Part shown: positions 8,134 through 18,062 of the stretch, one piece after another
Numbering within the stretch: the stretch's first letter is position 1
Layout of the letters: each line of letters opens with the position of its first letter
DNA from: Polyangiaceae bacterium
Lineage (GTDB): Bacteria; Myxococcota_A; Polyangia; Polyangiales; Polyangiaceae
Assembly: GCA_020633205.1 (NCBI GenBank)
Contig: JACKEB010000010.1
Location: 806,001-870,000 of the forward strand
Length of the DNA stretch: 64,000 bases
Direction: 5' to 3'
The notes under the pieces: model-generated
Seen by the model: only the letters and a program-made list of their open reading frames with translations
Told to the model about the DNA's origin: nothing
Database searches by the model: none
Made by a program: the position numbers and the translations under genes

Positions 8134-11100
8134 CTAGAATGTAGACCAGTTCGGGCGCTTGCGCGACGAACTGGCCGAGCGCCAGCGTGCATCGGCAAAC
8201 TCAGGGCTAGTCGCAATCAAGACCAGGTCACTGATGGCTGGGCTCGCCGCGCAGAGCGTCGCGAGGCCACCGGGTGACTCCAATCCCTTGCTGGCGATGC
8301 CTTCTTCGGTGCAGGTCTCACGGACCGCCACCGCCAGGTCTCCGCCAACAAACAATCCAGCGCGGCGAATGGCGAGGCGCGCTGCCGCCACGGTCAGATC
8401 GTAGTCCAACGCCTCTGGGAGATCGCAGAGCTCCCGCAGGCGGCGCTGGGAGCGCGCGGGGATGCTCTCCCACAGCACCTCCGCGAGGGTTGCCGCTGCC
8501 GCGATGCGCGCGCCACCGGCCCGCGGTGGCCCGAACGCGAGCCCGAGCCCTTTGAACACGGCGCGGGCTTGAGACTCCGTGGAGCCAAACAGCAGCACGT
8601 ACTGCGGCAACGTGGCTCCCAGCATCGCGCCTAGATGGAAGCTCAGCTCCGGCGACATCTGAGGCACGTCACCCGACAGGATGATCCCAGGTGGATCCAT
8701 GAGCGCTACGCCGAGAGTCACCGCACCCGAGCTCTTGCGCTGGAAGAGCGGAGTACGCGCGAGTCCGAGGAGCCGCGCCGCGACAGTGTAACCCCGCGCA
8801 AGAGGAGTCGGTGCGTTGAGCGGTACCCGCTCGACTCCTGTCACACCGTAGCTACTCGGATCCCTGCGGAAGATGTGCTGAGCACCTTCCCAAACCAGGG
8901 CGAGCGCCTCGGCGCCTGGGCCAGTGCCTTCGCCGAATAGCATGCGGTGTACGCGCTCCGGTTGCTCGAGTTGCGTCTCCAACTCAGGCGGCGAGACCGA
9001 CTCCCCTCCCCCGAAAGCGTACAGCACGTGCTCGACCGCACGGGCGTACACGAAGTCCTTGTCTGCCAGCGCAGCCTCGTAGAGGCGCTCGAGAGTCCAG
9101 CGATCCCCAGGTACCAAGGTGCTGACCCGACGACACACGGCCACTAGGTCCTGACTGCGGTCGCTACGGTTCTGCAACTGACGAATCAGCTCGCGCCCCG
9201 CTTCGACCGATCCAGCAGATAGCTCCGCCAGGAGCTCGGCCTCCTGCTCGCCATGTGCGGAGACCGTCCTCGAGGCACGCCTCCACTCCTGGCTGAGGGG
9301 CATCGGCGCGTCTGAGGTCGCAGCGCGCAGCAAGCGCCCGCCAGGTGGTATCGAGCTCGGCACCGTCGAACCAGGAGCAACCGAGGCGGGGGCAGACTTG
9401 GGCGCGTCCGAGTCTGGCGTGTCCGAGCCAGGTGCTTCCGTCCTGGGTGCCTCCGAGCTTGGTACCGCTGAGGTTTTGGCCGCCGCGGCGCCCGCCAGCT
9501 CGTCTTCTGCGTTTGCGCGTGGGGGCGCGGAACTCCCGCGGACGCTCCGCCGGTGCGAGCTACCCGGAGCTTCAGCTCGCGGATCCGACACGCTGACGCT
9601 CGCCTCCTCGCTGATCGCACCCTTGTGCTTCCGCGAGGTAAGCGAGAGCGCCTCCTCGTCCGACCTCGGTTCGATGCTCGGTGGCGGGGCAATAGCGGGA
9701 CGTTCAGAGCCCGGCGGCTCGGCACTCGGGGCAACAAGCTGACCCACCCGCTCCTCGCGCTGGACATCCGCGCCCGGCTCCTCTCGCGGTAGCGGGGCGT
9801 AGTCGTGCTCCGGCGGCGGCGGCGGCGGGTCCGAAGCCATCAACCGCCTCAGGTCGACTTGCTTCAAGAGCGCAGTGGCGCGGCTCTCGGGGTGGATCGC
9901 CGCCTGCTCGAGAAAGCGCGCCGCGTGCTCCACGTCTTTGGCGTCCAGCGCTGCTTGCGCAGCGTCCAACGCGACCTGCCCGGACTTGCGCACGGCCCGC
10001 AGATCACCGTCCAGCGCTGCGTCGAAGAAAGGCAGCGCTCGCTCTTGTTCACCACGCGCGAGCAGGCGTTCACCAAGGCCGATGGCAATCAACGGAAGCG
10101 CGCCGACTTCCGCGTGGGCGCGCTGAAGCTCGCGCATTGCGGCTTCGCCATCGCCCAGCACGTCCAACGCTTCCGCGAGGAGAAATGCGCGAAGCTCTGT
10201 CTGTTCGGGATCCAGGCTCTCTTCGATGCTCCTGAGTTCCGTCAACGTGACCCGAGCGTCTTCGCGCCCCCCAGCGTGGCGGGTGCGGTACTCGAGGTAG
10301 CGAGCGAAGAGCTGAGGCTCCGCTGCTTGCGGTGCGATACGTGCCGCTCGCTGCGCTCTGGCGAGCGCCAGCTTAACGTCGCTTCCACGCTCGGTGGCCG
10401 ACGCAGATTCCACGAGCAGGGAGGCGCGCTCGGCGGGCGGGGCCATCGAACTGAGGGCCAGCTCCTCGAGGGCTTCAGCCAAAGACAATGGGTTATCTGC
10501 CACCCGCTCGACTTCGACCCGCAGCCGCCGCATCTCTTCCGATTGCGCCCAAGCTTCCATTCCGTCCAGCACGCGGCGCGCGCTGTCGACATCGCCTCCC
10601 GCCAGGTACGCGCGGCACGCGGCTCGCCCCAGAGCTGCCGCGCGCGCCTTCTCTCCGGCGATCGCACTCGCTTGCAACCAAAGCGGTGCCGCGCGGAGCT
10701 GGTCGCCGAGCTGCTCGTGAGTTCGCGCGAGGGAACACAGGACGTCTAGGTCCTCCCCGTGCGTGTTCAGCATCGACTCGAGCTCACCTCGAGCCTCGTC
10801 GGCGCGACCGAGGTGTTGCTCGAGAATGCGCACGCGTTCGAGACGCAGGGCGCGCGCCCCGGAGGTCGACGAGCGACTCGCGCGGCGCTTCAGGAAACCG
10901 GAGACCGCCTCCCAATCCCCTTCTGCCTCTGCCGCACGCTGCGCGGCTGAAAGCGCCTCGGCGTCGGTTGCATCCAGCTCGAGCACTTTTTCCCAGAGCG
11001 CCCTCGCCCCCGCCAGATCTCCCTGCCGCTGAAGCATCCCGGCCAGATCACGCATGGCGCCAAGCTTCACTGTCAGCTGCTCGTCCTGCTCCGAGAGCTG

Positions 11101-14100
11101 GCGCAACGCAGAGATCTGCAAGGCGTCGTCTCCGGCCTGGCGCGCAACTTCGAGCAAGTCTTGCACCAGCTCGAGCGCGTCTGGCGCAGCCTGAATGCAC
11201 TCCTTCAGTAGCTTCAGTGCTGCCTTGGCGTCTCCGCGGGTCGCAAGCAGTGCGGCGACATCCCGGGTCAGACGGATTCGCTCCTCCAGGCCGAGCCCTT
11301 CGAGCGCGAGTTGCTCCCGTAACACGGCGACCAGCGGCTCGCTCTGCCCGAGCTCGGAGTAGGCCTCGCGCAGTCGCTCGAGGACCGTTCGGCTCAGCGT
11401 TGCTGCCACTCCGCGCACGGCGCGCGCTTGCTCCAGCGTCTCCGCCGCCTGTCGTTGGTCGCCTCGAGAGAGCTGCCCCTGCGCAACCTCCAACAACCCA
11501 GTGACGCGTTCCTCTGGCGAGCGGGCCTCGAGCAGGCGCCGCTCCAGAGGCGTGCGTTCGGCCTCCGGCAATTCCGGGAGGATCTGTCCGACGCGGCGCT
11601 GCAGGTCCGCCCTGTCGGACTCGCGCAAACACGCTTCGACCAAGAACTTCGCCGCGACCTCGGGCCTTCCCCGTTGCTCGGCCAGCTTCGCACTCAGAGC
11701 GAGCGCCGAAACGCCTGCGACGCCGAGCTGCAAGGTGGAGAGCATCTCGTCCAACCATTCGTCACACGTCGCCGACTCCTCGGCGAGCTCAGCGCTCGAA
11801 TCCGCCAGGTCCTCCAGCTCCGGCGCCGCCGGGTTGACGCGATAGGCCGCCCGAAGCGCCTTCCAGCCGAGACCGCTCGCACCGAGGCCTTCCAACGCAG
11901 CTCGCGCAGCCTGGACAGCGAGGCGCGCTCCATCGTCCTGCTCCAGCTGGGAAAGCAAGCCGGATAGAGCGCGCTCGAGCCGAAGCTCGAGTACATCGCG
12001 TTCCTGGGGCGCGTAGCCGAGGATGCCCTTGAGCGTTTCCCCGAGGCTCCGAAGCGTCTCGACTTCAGGGCGCACCGTGAGTGCCCGAAGCAGCACCTCG
12101 AGGCGCTGCCTTTGGCCCTGCTCGCCACTACCGGAGAACACCGCGGCGCGCTCGAGCCACTCGGCGCGCTCGGCGTCGCTGCTGGACTTTGCGGCAACGC
12201 GCTCTAGAGCCGTGAGCGCGGTCAACGGCTCCGCCGCACGCTCGGCCAAGCGTACCATCTGCACGAAGGTAATCCCCTGAGCCGGGACCGCCTCAAAAGC
12301 CTGCACCGCGTGGCTCAACGCGCGCTTGAGCTCCCCTCGCCGCTCAAGATGCCTTGCCGCGCGGTAATGAACGGCTCGTTCACCGTAGCACCCAAGGGCT
12401 GCTTGGGCGACGCGGTAATAGGCGCGCTCCAGCGCCTCGATCGACGCTTGCTCAGTCCCGGCGGCCCGCTCGGCCACAGCAAGCACTTCACTGCGTGATG
12501 GATCGAGTTCGATGCTGGCGAGCGCTAGCTCGAGTGCCTGCTCAGCGTCTCCGGCCTTGAGCGCTTCGTTTGCCGCGATAGTCAGCGCCCGAGCGCGCTC
12601 CGCGGGCTCCGTGCGTCGCTCGGCAAACGCCCGTACCCTCGACACGCACTCGGCTTGCCCCGCAAAGCCCAACAGATCTTGGGCAAACGTGGCGATCCCC
12701 GACTCCGGGTCCAACAGCGCGGCGCGCTCCCAAGCGGCAATGGCGCCTTCGTGGTCTGCCGCGAGATCCCACAGAGCAGCGCCCAGCTCACGCCACGCCC
12801 TTGCCGCGCGAGGCACACCGGCACCGCTCTGCGCGCTAAGACACTCGGCGCGCGCCTCGAGCAACGCGATTTCGCCATCGGAGCCTCGCGGAGGCAGCGC
12901 GGAGTCCAGTCGCTGAAGGACCACGTCGGCGCTCGCGCCTTCGTGAATTGCCCGGGCCAAGCAGCGCGCGGCCCCGTCGGCATCTCCAGCTTCGGTGCGG
13001 CGGCGCGCCACTTCGAGCAACAACTCGGGTCGCGCGGTGCCCGGCGCACCGGAAGCCAACTGGCGTTCCCGCACGGCAATGCCGAGCCCACGCTCACCCG
13101 TGCTATCCGCCACCTCCAGGATGGCGGCGCACAGCACCTCAGCACGCGGGCCGAATAGATCCAAGACGCGACGTGCGACGGCTCCGGCTCGCGCGGGCTC
13201 GAGCTCGCTCAGTCGGAGCAGCGCGCGCGCCAGCGGCTCCGCGAGGTTCCCTGCTGGTTGAGCTTGAGAAAGCAGCCAGCCGAGGGCGTCTGCAAGGCGC
13301 TCTGCGTTACCGGCGCGCGTAACCCGGTCGAGCAGGGCCGCAGCAGCTTCAGGATCCCCAGGACGCAGCGCGAGCCAGCGCTGTGTCCACGCAAGCGCCG
13401 CAGGTAGCTCGCCCGCTTCATCGAGCGCTTGGGCCAGCGCCCGACACCAGCGAGCGCGCGGAACGACGACGCCAACCGCGTGTTCGATAGCGCCCGCCGC
13501 CTCGGGGCCAGCCTGTTCGAGGGCACAGCTCGCCAGGGTCGCGGCGGCGCGCGCACTGGAAGGGTCCGCGTCCTTGGCGGCGTGAGCAGCGGCCCAGGCG
13601 GCGTCCCCCCGGCCGGCGACGCCCCAAGCATCTGCGGCCGCGCACATAATTACCGCACGGAATCCGCGTGCAAGAGGCTGAGCCAAACGCTCGAGAGCCC
13701 TCGCTCGCAGGGACTGGGATCCGATACGATTCGCCAGCAGCAAGAGCATGCACCACGCGGCGCGATGGCCTGCTCCCGCATCCAAGAGCGGCTCCAGGTG
13801 ACGAACCGCAGCCACCGTGTCCCCCGCCGTCCGCCGCAGCTGAGACAGCCGCAGCGCGGCGCGCTCGGCCTCGGCCTTCGAGCCCGATTTCAGCTGAGAC
13901 TCGAGCAGCGCGGTCAGCTCCTCTGCTCGGCGCTCTCGCTCGAGCAAACGCTCGAGTTGGGCTCGCCAAGCGCGCTCCTCGGGCTCGCTCTCTGCGAGCT
14001 CGTTGAGGAGCGTGATCTGCTCGTCCACCGCCTCCGGTTGAAAGCGCAGCGCCGCGACCAAGCGACGCAGCGCCTGACCGCGCCCCTCGCTGGTTTCCGC

Positions 14101-15600
14101 CAGCGCGGCGCGGGCGTTTTGCGTCGCCTCTTGTTGGAGGCGTGCACGCGGCCGCAAGCGCTCGCGCTGCTTGTCGAGCTCAGCGTCGGGGGCGAGGGTG
14201 GCCAGGCGCTCGAGCGCCCAAGCGGCGAGTGTTGGGTCGCTCAGGCGCTGCTCCGCCATGACCATCAACTCGGTTAGGCAGCCCTCGCTCCCGGCCAGCA
14301 CCGCTTCGTTGGAGCCCGGCGTGACGAGGCGCCCCACACGGATCAGCGCCTCCACCAGCGGCGCCTGATCGCGGGTGGCGGATGCATGGCTACGCAGCGC
14401 GATCTTGGCGTCTTCGTTGCTTGGGTCAGCGACCAGCGCGGCCATCCAGGCATCTACCGCGCGTTCCGGCGAGTTCAGAGGTCCCGAGTAGAGGCGCCCA
14501 AGGGCCAAGCCAAGGCGTGCGCGTGCCGCGCCGCTCTGTTGCTCCAAGCCAAGCTGCAAGCGAGCGGCGAGCAGTTCGTGCAGGCCAGCCCGCGCGAGGA
14601 CTTCGTCGAAGCCCTTGGAGGCGCCGTCCGCGTGCGTCACCGCGCGGAAACTAGCGTCCGGGTCAAGCTCTTGATCGAGCCCAGCGTCGAGGCCCGCAGC
14701 AAGTGCCCGCGGCAAGTCGTCCGCACCCAATGCGTCACGCAAGCGGCCGAGGTGTGTGGAGAGTGACCCTCGCTGGCTAGCGAGGGCGTGCTCCCTCAGC
14801 ACTTCGTCGGCCGCGCCACCTCGCCCACGCGCGCTGAGGGACTGAGCCAACAGCTCGGCCGCGATCGCAGACTCCGGGCAGAGTTCGAACGCACGCAGCA
14901 AGTCTTCGAACGCAGCGGCGCGCTCCCCACGCGCTTCCCTGCGGCGGGCCCCCTCCACGTAGGCGTCCGCCGCCCGCGCCGGGGTGATGGCCGCAGGTGC
15001 CCAAGCACCGATTGCACCGAGCAGCTCGACGATCAGCGCATCATTCGGGGCCTTTTGACCGGCATCCGAGAGCACGTCGACAGCGCTCTCAGGTGACCCT
15101 GCACGCGCCTCCAAGACAGCGATGCGGGTCAAGATCAACGCCGCTTGCTCCGGACTGCGCTCGAGCGCTGCGGGTCGCAACGTCGCCGCGGCAAGGGCTG
15201 GCTCGCCGAGTCCGGCGAACCACCCCGACAGCTCCTCACGCAGCTGTGGATCCTCCCCAAGCACGAGAGCCCGACGCGCCAAGCGGGTCGCCGTATCGAG
15301 TTCGCTGCCGCGCGCGGCCAGCGCACGCGCGAGCTGCACGGACGCCACACGCTCTTGCTCCAGATCCTTCGCGCGCTTGGCTTGGGCGAGTCGCCCCCTC
15401 AACCAAGCTTGCTCCGCACGCGCCCCCGCTCGACGCGGCACGATTGAAGCGCGCGTTTCGTTCAGCCACTCACCCACCAACGCGCCTGCAGCGCCAGGAG
15501 CGGCGACGCTCACGAAGCCGGGGGGCAGAGTCTGACGATCCGTCGTCTCTGCGCTCTCTTCGCCTTCCACGTTGGGTTCGGTGTCTTGCGTGTCGGCCAT
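8134..15600 (-). CDS. Very large TPR-repeat protein (2488 residues)
   Basis: Almost the whole protein is alpha-helical repeat of TPR type, recognisable from recurring Ala/Leu/Glu-rich helix pairs such as AVDAWMAALVADPSNEDAK, AIAAWERAALLDPESG and ARALWEKVLELDATDAEAL. Around residues 1960-2100 lies a Pro/Ser/Glu-rich linker. The last 350 residues form a separate globular region (for example EGTGPGAEALALVWEGAQ and ILSGDVPQMSPELSFHLGAM) without repeats, which I do not recognise. There is no signal peptide or membrane segment, so it is probably a cytoplasmic scaffold. ATG 15600 (MADTQDTEPNV) is preferred over an upstream extension to 15804 whose sequence is not protein-like. The gene is divergent from the PEGA/TPR gene. 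Confidence 0.88.
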   Translation of the reverse strand: MADTQDTEPNVEGEESAETTDRQTLPPGFVSVAAPGAAGALVGEWLNETRASIVPRRAGARAEQAWLRGRLAQAKRAKDLEQERVASVQLARALAARGSELDTATRLARRALVLGEDPQLREELSGWFAGLGEPALAAATLRPAALERSPEQAALILTRIAVLEARAGSPESAVDVLSDAGQKAPNDALIVELLGAIGAWAPAAITPARAADAYVEGARRREARGERAAAFEDLLRAFELCPESAIAAELLAQSLSARGRGGAADEVLREHALASQRGSLSTHLGRLRDALGADDLPRALAAGLDAGLDQELDPDASFRAVTHADGASKGFDEVLARAGLHELLAARLQLGLEQQSGAARARLGLALGRLYSGPLNSPERAVDAWMAALVADPSNEDAKIALRSHASATRDQAPLVEALIRVGRLVTPGSNEAVLAGSEGCLTELMVMAEQRLSDPTLAAWALERLATLAPDAELDKQRERLRPRARLQQEATQNARAALAETSEGRGQALRRLVAALRFQPEAVDEQITLLNELAESEPEERAWRAQLERLLERERRAEELTALLESQLKSGSKAEAERAALRLSQLRRTAGDTVAAVRHLEPLLDAGAGHRAAWCMLLLLANRIGSQSLRARALERLAQPLARGFRAVIMCAAADAWGVAGRGDAAWAAAHAAKDADPSSARAAATLASCALEQAGPEAAGAIEHAVGVVVPRARWCRALAQALDEAGELPAALAWTQRWLALRPGDPEAAAALLDRVTRAGNAERLADALGWLLSQAQPAGNLAEPLARALLRLSELEPARAGAVARRVLDLFGPRAEVLCAAILEVADSTGERGLGIAVRERQLASGAPGTARPELLLEVARRRTEAGDADGAARCLARAIHEGASADVVLQRLDSALPPRGSDGEIALLEARAECLSAQSGAGVPRAARAWRELGAALWDLAADHEGAIAAWERAALLDPESGIATFAQDLLGFAGQAECVSRVRAFAERRTEPAERARALTIAANEALKAGDAEQALELALASIELDPSRSEVLAVAERAAGTEQASIEALERAYYRVAQAALGCYGERAVHYRAARHLERRGELKRALSHAVQAFEAVPAQGITFVQMVRLAERAAEPLTALTALERVAAKSSSDAERAEWLERAAVFSGSGEQGQRQRLEVLLRALTVRPEVETLRSLGETLKGILGYAPQERDVLELRLERALSGLLSQLEQDDGARLAVQAARAALEGLGASGLGWKALRAAYRVNPAAPELEDLADSSAELAEESATCDEWLDEMLSTLQLGVAGVSALALSAKLAEQRGRPEVAAKFLVEACLRESDRADLQRRVGQILPELPEAERTPLERRLLEARSPEERVTGLLEVAQGQLSRGDQRQAAETLEQARAVRGVAATLSRTVLERLREAYSELGQSEPLVAVLREQLALEGLGLEERIRLTRDVAALLATRGDAKAALKLLKECIQAAPDALELVQDLLEVARQAGDDALQISALRQLSEQDEQLTVKLGAMRDLAGMLQRQGDLAGARALWEKVLELDATDAEALSAAQRAAEAEGDWEAVSGFLKRRASRSSTSGARALRLERVRILEQHLGRADEARGELESMLNTHGEDLDVLCSLARTHEQLGDQLRAAPLWLQASAIAGEKARAAALGRAACRAYLAGGDVDSARRVLDGMEAWAQSEEMRRLRVEVERVADNPLSLAEALEELALSSMAPPAERASLLVESASATERGSDVKLALARAQRAARIAPQAAEPQLFARYLEYRTRHAGGREDARVTLTELRSIEESLDPEQTELRAFLLAEALDVLGDGEAAMRELQRAHAEVGALPLIAIGLGERLLARGEQERALPFFDAALDGDLRAVRKSGQVALDAAQAALDAKDVEHAARFLEQAAIHPESRATALLKQVDLRRLMASDPPPPPPEHDYAPLPREEPGADVQREERVGQLVAPSAEPPGSERPAIAPPPSIEPRSDEEALSLTSRKHKGAISEEASVSVSDPRAEAPGSSHRRSVRGSSAPPRANAEDELAGAAAAKTSAVPSSEAPRTEAPGSDTPDSDAPKSAPASVAPGSTVPSSIPPGGRLLRAATSDAPMPLSQEWRRASRTVSAHGEQEAELLAELSAGSVEAGRELIRQLQNRSDRSQDLVAVCRRVSTLVPGDRWTLERLYEAALADKDFVYARAVEHVLYAFGGGESVSPPELETQLEQPERVHRMLFGEGTGPGAEALALVWEGAQHIFRRDPSSYGVTGVERVPLNAPTPLARGYTVAARLLGLARTPLFQRKSSGAVTLGVALMDPPGIILSGDVPQMSPELSFHLGAMLGATLPQYVLLFGSTESQARAVFKGLGLAFGPPRAGGARIAAAATLAEVLWESIPARSQRRLRELCDLPEALDYDLTVAAARLAIRRAGLFVGGDLAVAVRETCTEEGIASKGLESPGGLATLCAASPAISDLVLIATSPEFADARWRSASSSRKRPNWSTF

Positions 15601-15831
15601 GCGCTTTGGGGGTGTCCGGTGAAGGAGCGCTGGCCCAGCCGAGCCGTGCCTCACCCACCTGGAGTTGACAACAAGAGTACACGCGACGGACGCATTTGAT
15701 GGGGTTTGCGTCGCCAAGAAAGCGCTCATGTCACGCAGCCGAAGCCAGTTCGCGTGCTTCCGGGCTTGTCCCAGGGACCCCGTGCGGACTAGCCTCTCGG
15801 GCACGCGGCAGTCTGGCCGCGCGGAGGCCTC

Positions 15832-16896
15832 ATGCGAAAAATCGCCAGTCTTTCTCTTGCTCCCCGCTTGGTAGCGGCTGTCCTAGCCGGATCCGTCGCC
15901 AGCATGTCTTTCGCCCCGATGGCGGCTGCCCAGGGCGCAAAGCCCGCCGACGCGCCGAAGAAAGAGGCGAAGAAGAAGCCGCCAACGGCCAAGCAAAAGA
16001 AGGACGCACGCGCGGCCTACGGCGCTGGCGAGAAAGCCTTCGACGCTGGCCAGTTCGCCGATGCCGAGACGAATTTCCGCAAGGCCTACGAGATCATCCC
16101 CACGCCCCACGCGGAGTACTGGATCGCGAAGAGCTTAGATAAGCAGGGCAAGGTCCTCGAGGCCATCGAGGCCTACAGCAAGTTCATGGACAACCCGGAC
16201 CACGAGCGCGCCGGCGAAGAAAAGTCCAAGGACGCGGAGACGCGCCTCGCTGAGCTGAAGAAGACGCCAGGCGACTTCAAGCTCGTCACGGTTCCTCCGG
16301 GCGCCGCGGTCACCGTCGATGGCCAGGCCCAGATGGGCGAGACGCCGATGGATCTCAAGCTCACGCCCGGGAAGCACAAGATCGAGATCGTGGCCAACGG
16401 CTTCGAGCGCAAGACGATCGAGGTCGAGATGACTCCCGCCGGGACCGGAGAACAGAGCGTGGAGCTGACCGAGGCAGCGCCCGAACCCGCGCCCACTCCA
16501 ACCCCGGCGCCGGCTCCCGCCCCGGTGACACCTGAGCCCGAGCCGGAACCCGAGCCGCGCAGCAAGCTGCCGGCTTACATCACCCTCGGTATCGCTGGCG
16601 CGAGCGCGGTGGTGGGCACCATCTTCGGCATCCAGGCGCTGGGTTCCAAGAGCGACTTCAACGACAACCCCACCAACGACGCGGCGGACGACGTGGAGCG
16701 CAACGCGCTGATCGCCGACATGGCCTTTGGTGTGGCGATCACCCTGGGTGTGACGGGCATCGTGCTCCTCACGTCGGGTGACGACGACCCGGTCACGGAA
16801 GCCAAGAAGATCCAGAAGAAGCGCTGGGCACGCTGGCAGGTCGCGCCCTACGCCTCGAAGAAGGGTGGCGGCGGCTTCGCTCAGTTCAGCTTCTGA
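15832..16896 (+). CDS. Exported TPR and PEGA-domain protein
   Basis: The 354-residue protein has a signal peptide cleaved near residue 33 (after AAAQ). A Lys-rich stretch is followed by TPR-like helices (59-130, for example KAFDAGQFADAETNFRKAYE). A PEGA domain lies at about 147-212, with TVPPGAAVTVDG, GETPMDL and TPGKHKIEIVANGFE. A Pro/Glu linker then leads to two hydrophobic segments (about 247-268 and 293-315). This layout is common in Polyangiales envelope proteins. PEGA domains are linked to surface-layer or polysaccharide attachment, so a cell-envelope role is likely but unproven. The ATG follows GGAGG by six bases. A strong terminator closes the gene. Confidence 0.85.
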   Translation: MRKIASLSLAPRLVAAVLAGSVASMSFAPMAAAQGAKPADAPKKEAKKKPPTAKQKKDARAAYGAGEKAFDAGQFADAETNFRKAYEIIPTPHAEYWIAKSLDKQGKVLEAIEAYSKFMDNPDHERAGEEKSKDAETRLAELKKTPGDFKLVTVPPGAAVTVDGQAQMGETPMDLKLTPGKHKIEIVANGFERKTIEVEMTPAGTGEQSVELTEAAPEPAPTPTPAPAPAPVTPEPEPEPEPRSKLPAYITLGIAGASAVVGTIFGIQALGSKSDFNDNPTNDAADDVERNALIADMAFGVAITLGVTGIVLLTSGDDDPVTEAKKIQKKRWARWQVAPYASKKGGGGFAQFSF

Positions 16897-16956
16897 GCCG
16901 ACTGCTTCCTCACGGAACCAGAGTTTGGTGCTACTCGGATCAGAAGCGCCAGCTGT

Positions 16957-16996
16957 ACGGGCTCTCGAGCAACCTCGAGGGCCCGTTCGCTTTTTG
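16957..16996 (+). terminator. Rho-independent terminator after the PEGA/TPR gene
   Basis: A 13-bp stem (ACGGGCTCTCGAG / CTCGAGGGCCCGT, one G-T wobble) with loop CAAC is followed by TCGCTTTTTG. It lies about 60 bases after the stop codon. Confidence 0.85.
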
Positions 16997-17083
16997 TGAA
17001 GCGCGGCCCGGCGTCTCGAGATTTGCCCTGACATTTCTGGGTTCGGGGGGGAGGCGCGTTGGTTTCGCGCTAAACTCCGCTGG

Positions 17084-18055
17084 GTGCGACGTCTCGTCTC
17101 GTGCGCTATCTCGGCTCTGGCCCTGTGCGCCAGCAGCCAAGCATCCGCGACGTTCTCCATCGTCGCTGTGGACCTGCGAGACGGCAGCCTTGGTGGCGCC
17201 GTGGCTTCGTGTGTGGCCTTGGACACCATCAAGCAGGTCTACGGCGCAGTACCCGGACACGGAGCGATCATGACGCAGTCGTATCTGCTTCCACGCGCCC
17301 ACACGGACGCCCTTGTGTGGCTCAGCGCGGGACAGAGCCCTGATAGTGTGGTGTCGCAGCTCACTCAAGGCAGCTACGACGCCGACTTTGAGCTGCGGCA
17401 GTATGCGGTGGTGAGTCCAGCTGGGGAGATCGCGAACTTCAGTGGGTCCGGAGCAAACGCGTTCACCGGGCACCTGGCTTTCGAAGTGCGAGACCCCGAG
17501 AGCCAGGCACGGCGCTACGTGGTCGCCGCGCAGGGTAACTTCCTCACGGGGCAAGCCGTTCTCGAGGGCGCGCGCCAGGGCTTCGACGGCGATGCCTGCG
17601 ACTTACCCGCACGGCTCTTGAATGCCTTGCGAGCAGCCGGCAGCGCCGTTCAAGGCGACGCGCGCTGTACCCCGAACGGAACACCGGCTGAGTCGGCGCT
17701 GCTCGCGGTGGACCCGCCAACGTTTCCGCAAGGTAGCTACCTGACGCTAACGAGCGAGGTGAGCGCGCCCGCCACAGAGGACCCAATCGCTGGCTTGGTA
17801 CAGCAATTCGCTGACTGGCGCCTTGCACATCCCTGCGAGGCGGCTGGTGCTGGCGGAGGTGCGGCTGGTGCCGCGAGCGTGCCGCGGGACGCGGGGACGG
17901 ACGGGGGTGGGTGCCAGGTGGGAGCGGTTTCCGCTGACCCGCCGGGCTGGCGCGCGCTTGGGCACATCGGCGTGCTGGCGCTCGCGGCGCTCGGAGCTGG
18001 GCTGCGGCGGAGATACGCCACACCTCACCCCCGAAAAACGAGCAAAATGCGCTAG
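17084..18055 (+). CDS. DUF1028 (Ntn-hydrolase-like) secreted protein with MYXO-CTERM-like tail
   Basis: After a signal peptide ending SQASA, the mature protein starts with TFSIVAVD, the typical DUF1028 N-terminus, where the new terminal Thr resembles an Ntn-hydrolase nucleophile. Further family blocks are GSLGGAVASC, GHGAIMTQSYL and AAQGNFLTG. The C-terminus has a Gly/Ala-rich spacer, a cysteine (GGGCQVG), a hydrophobic segment (HIGVLALAALGAGL) and an RRR cluster. That is the tripartite layout of MYXO-CTERM sorting signals. The protein is therefore probably exported and processed at the surface. The start is GTG. The gene is convergent with thrC, 7 bases apart. Confidence 0.85.
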   Translation: MRRLVSCAISALALCASSQASATFSIVAVDLRDGSLGGAVASCVALDTIKQVYGAVPGHGAIMTQSYLLPRAHTDALVWLSAGQSPDSVVSQLTQGSYDADFELRQYAVVSPAGEIANFSGSGANAFTGHLAFEVRDPESQARRYVVAAQGNFLTGQAVLEGARQGFDGDACDLPARLLNALRAAGSAVQGDARCTPNGTPAESALLAVDPPTFPQGSYLTLTSEVSAPATEDPIAGLVQQFADWRLAHPCEAAGAGGGAAGAASVPRDAGTDGGGCQVGAVSADPPGWRALGHIGVLALAALGAGLRRRYATPHPRKTSKMR

Positions 18056-18062
18056 CGCCCGA

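Noticed and set aside
10488..11504. 338-residue plus-strand frame inside the large TPR gene
   Set aside because: It is antisense to the TPR gene; the translation is Arg/Pro/Ala-rich without domains, as expected from opposite-strand frames in GC-rich coding DNA.
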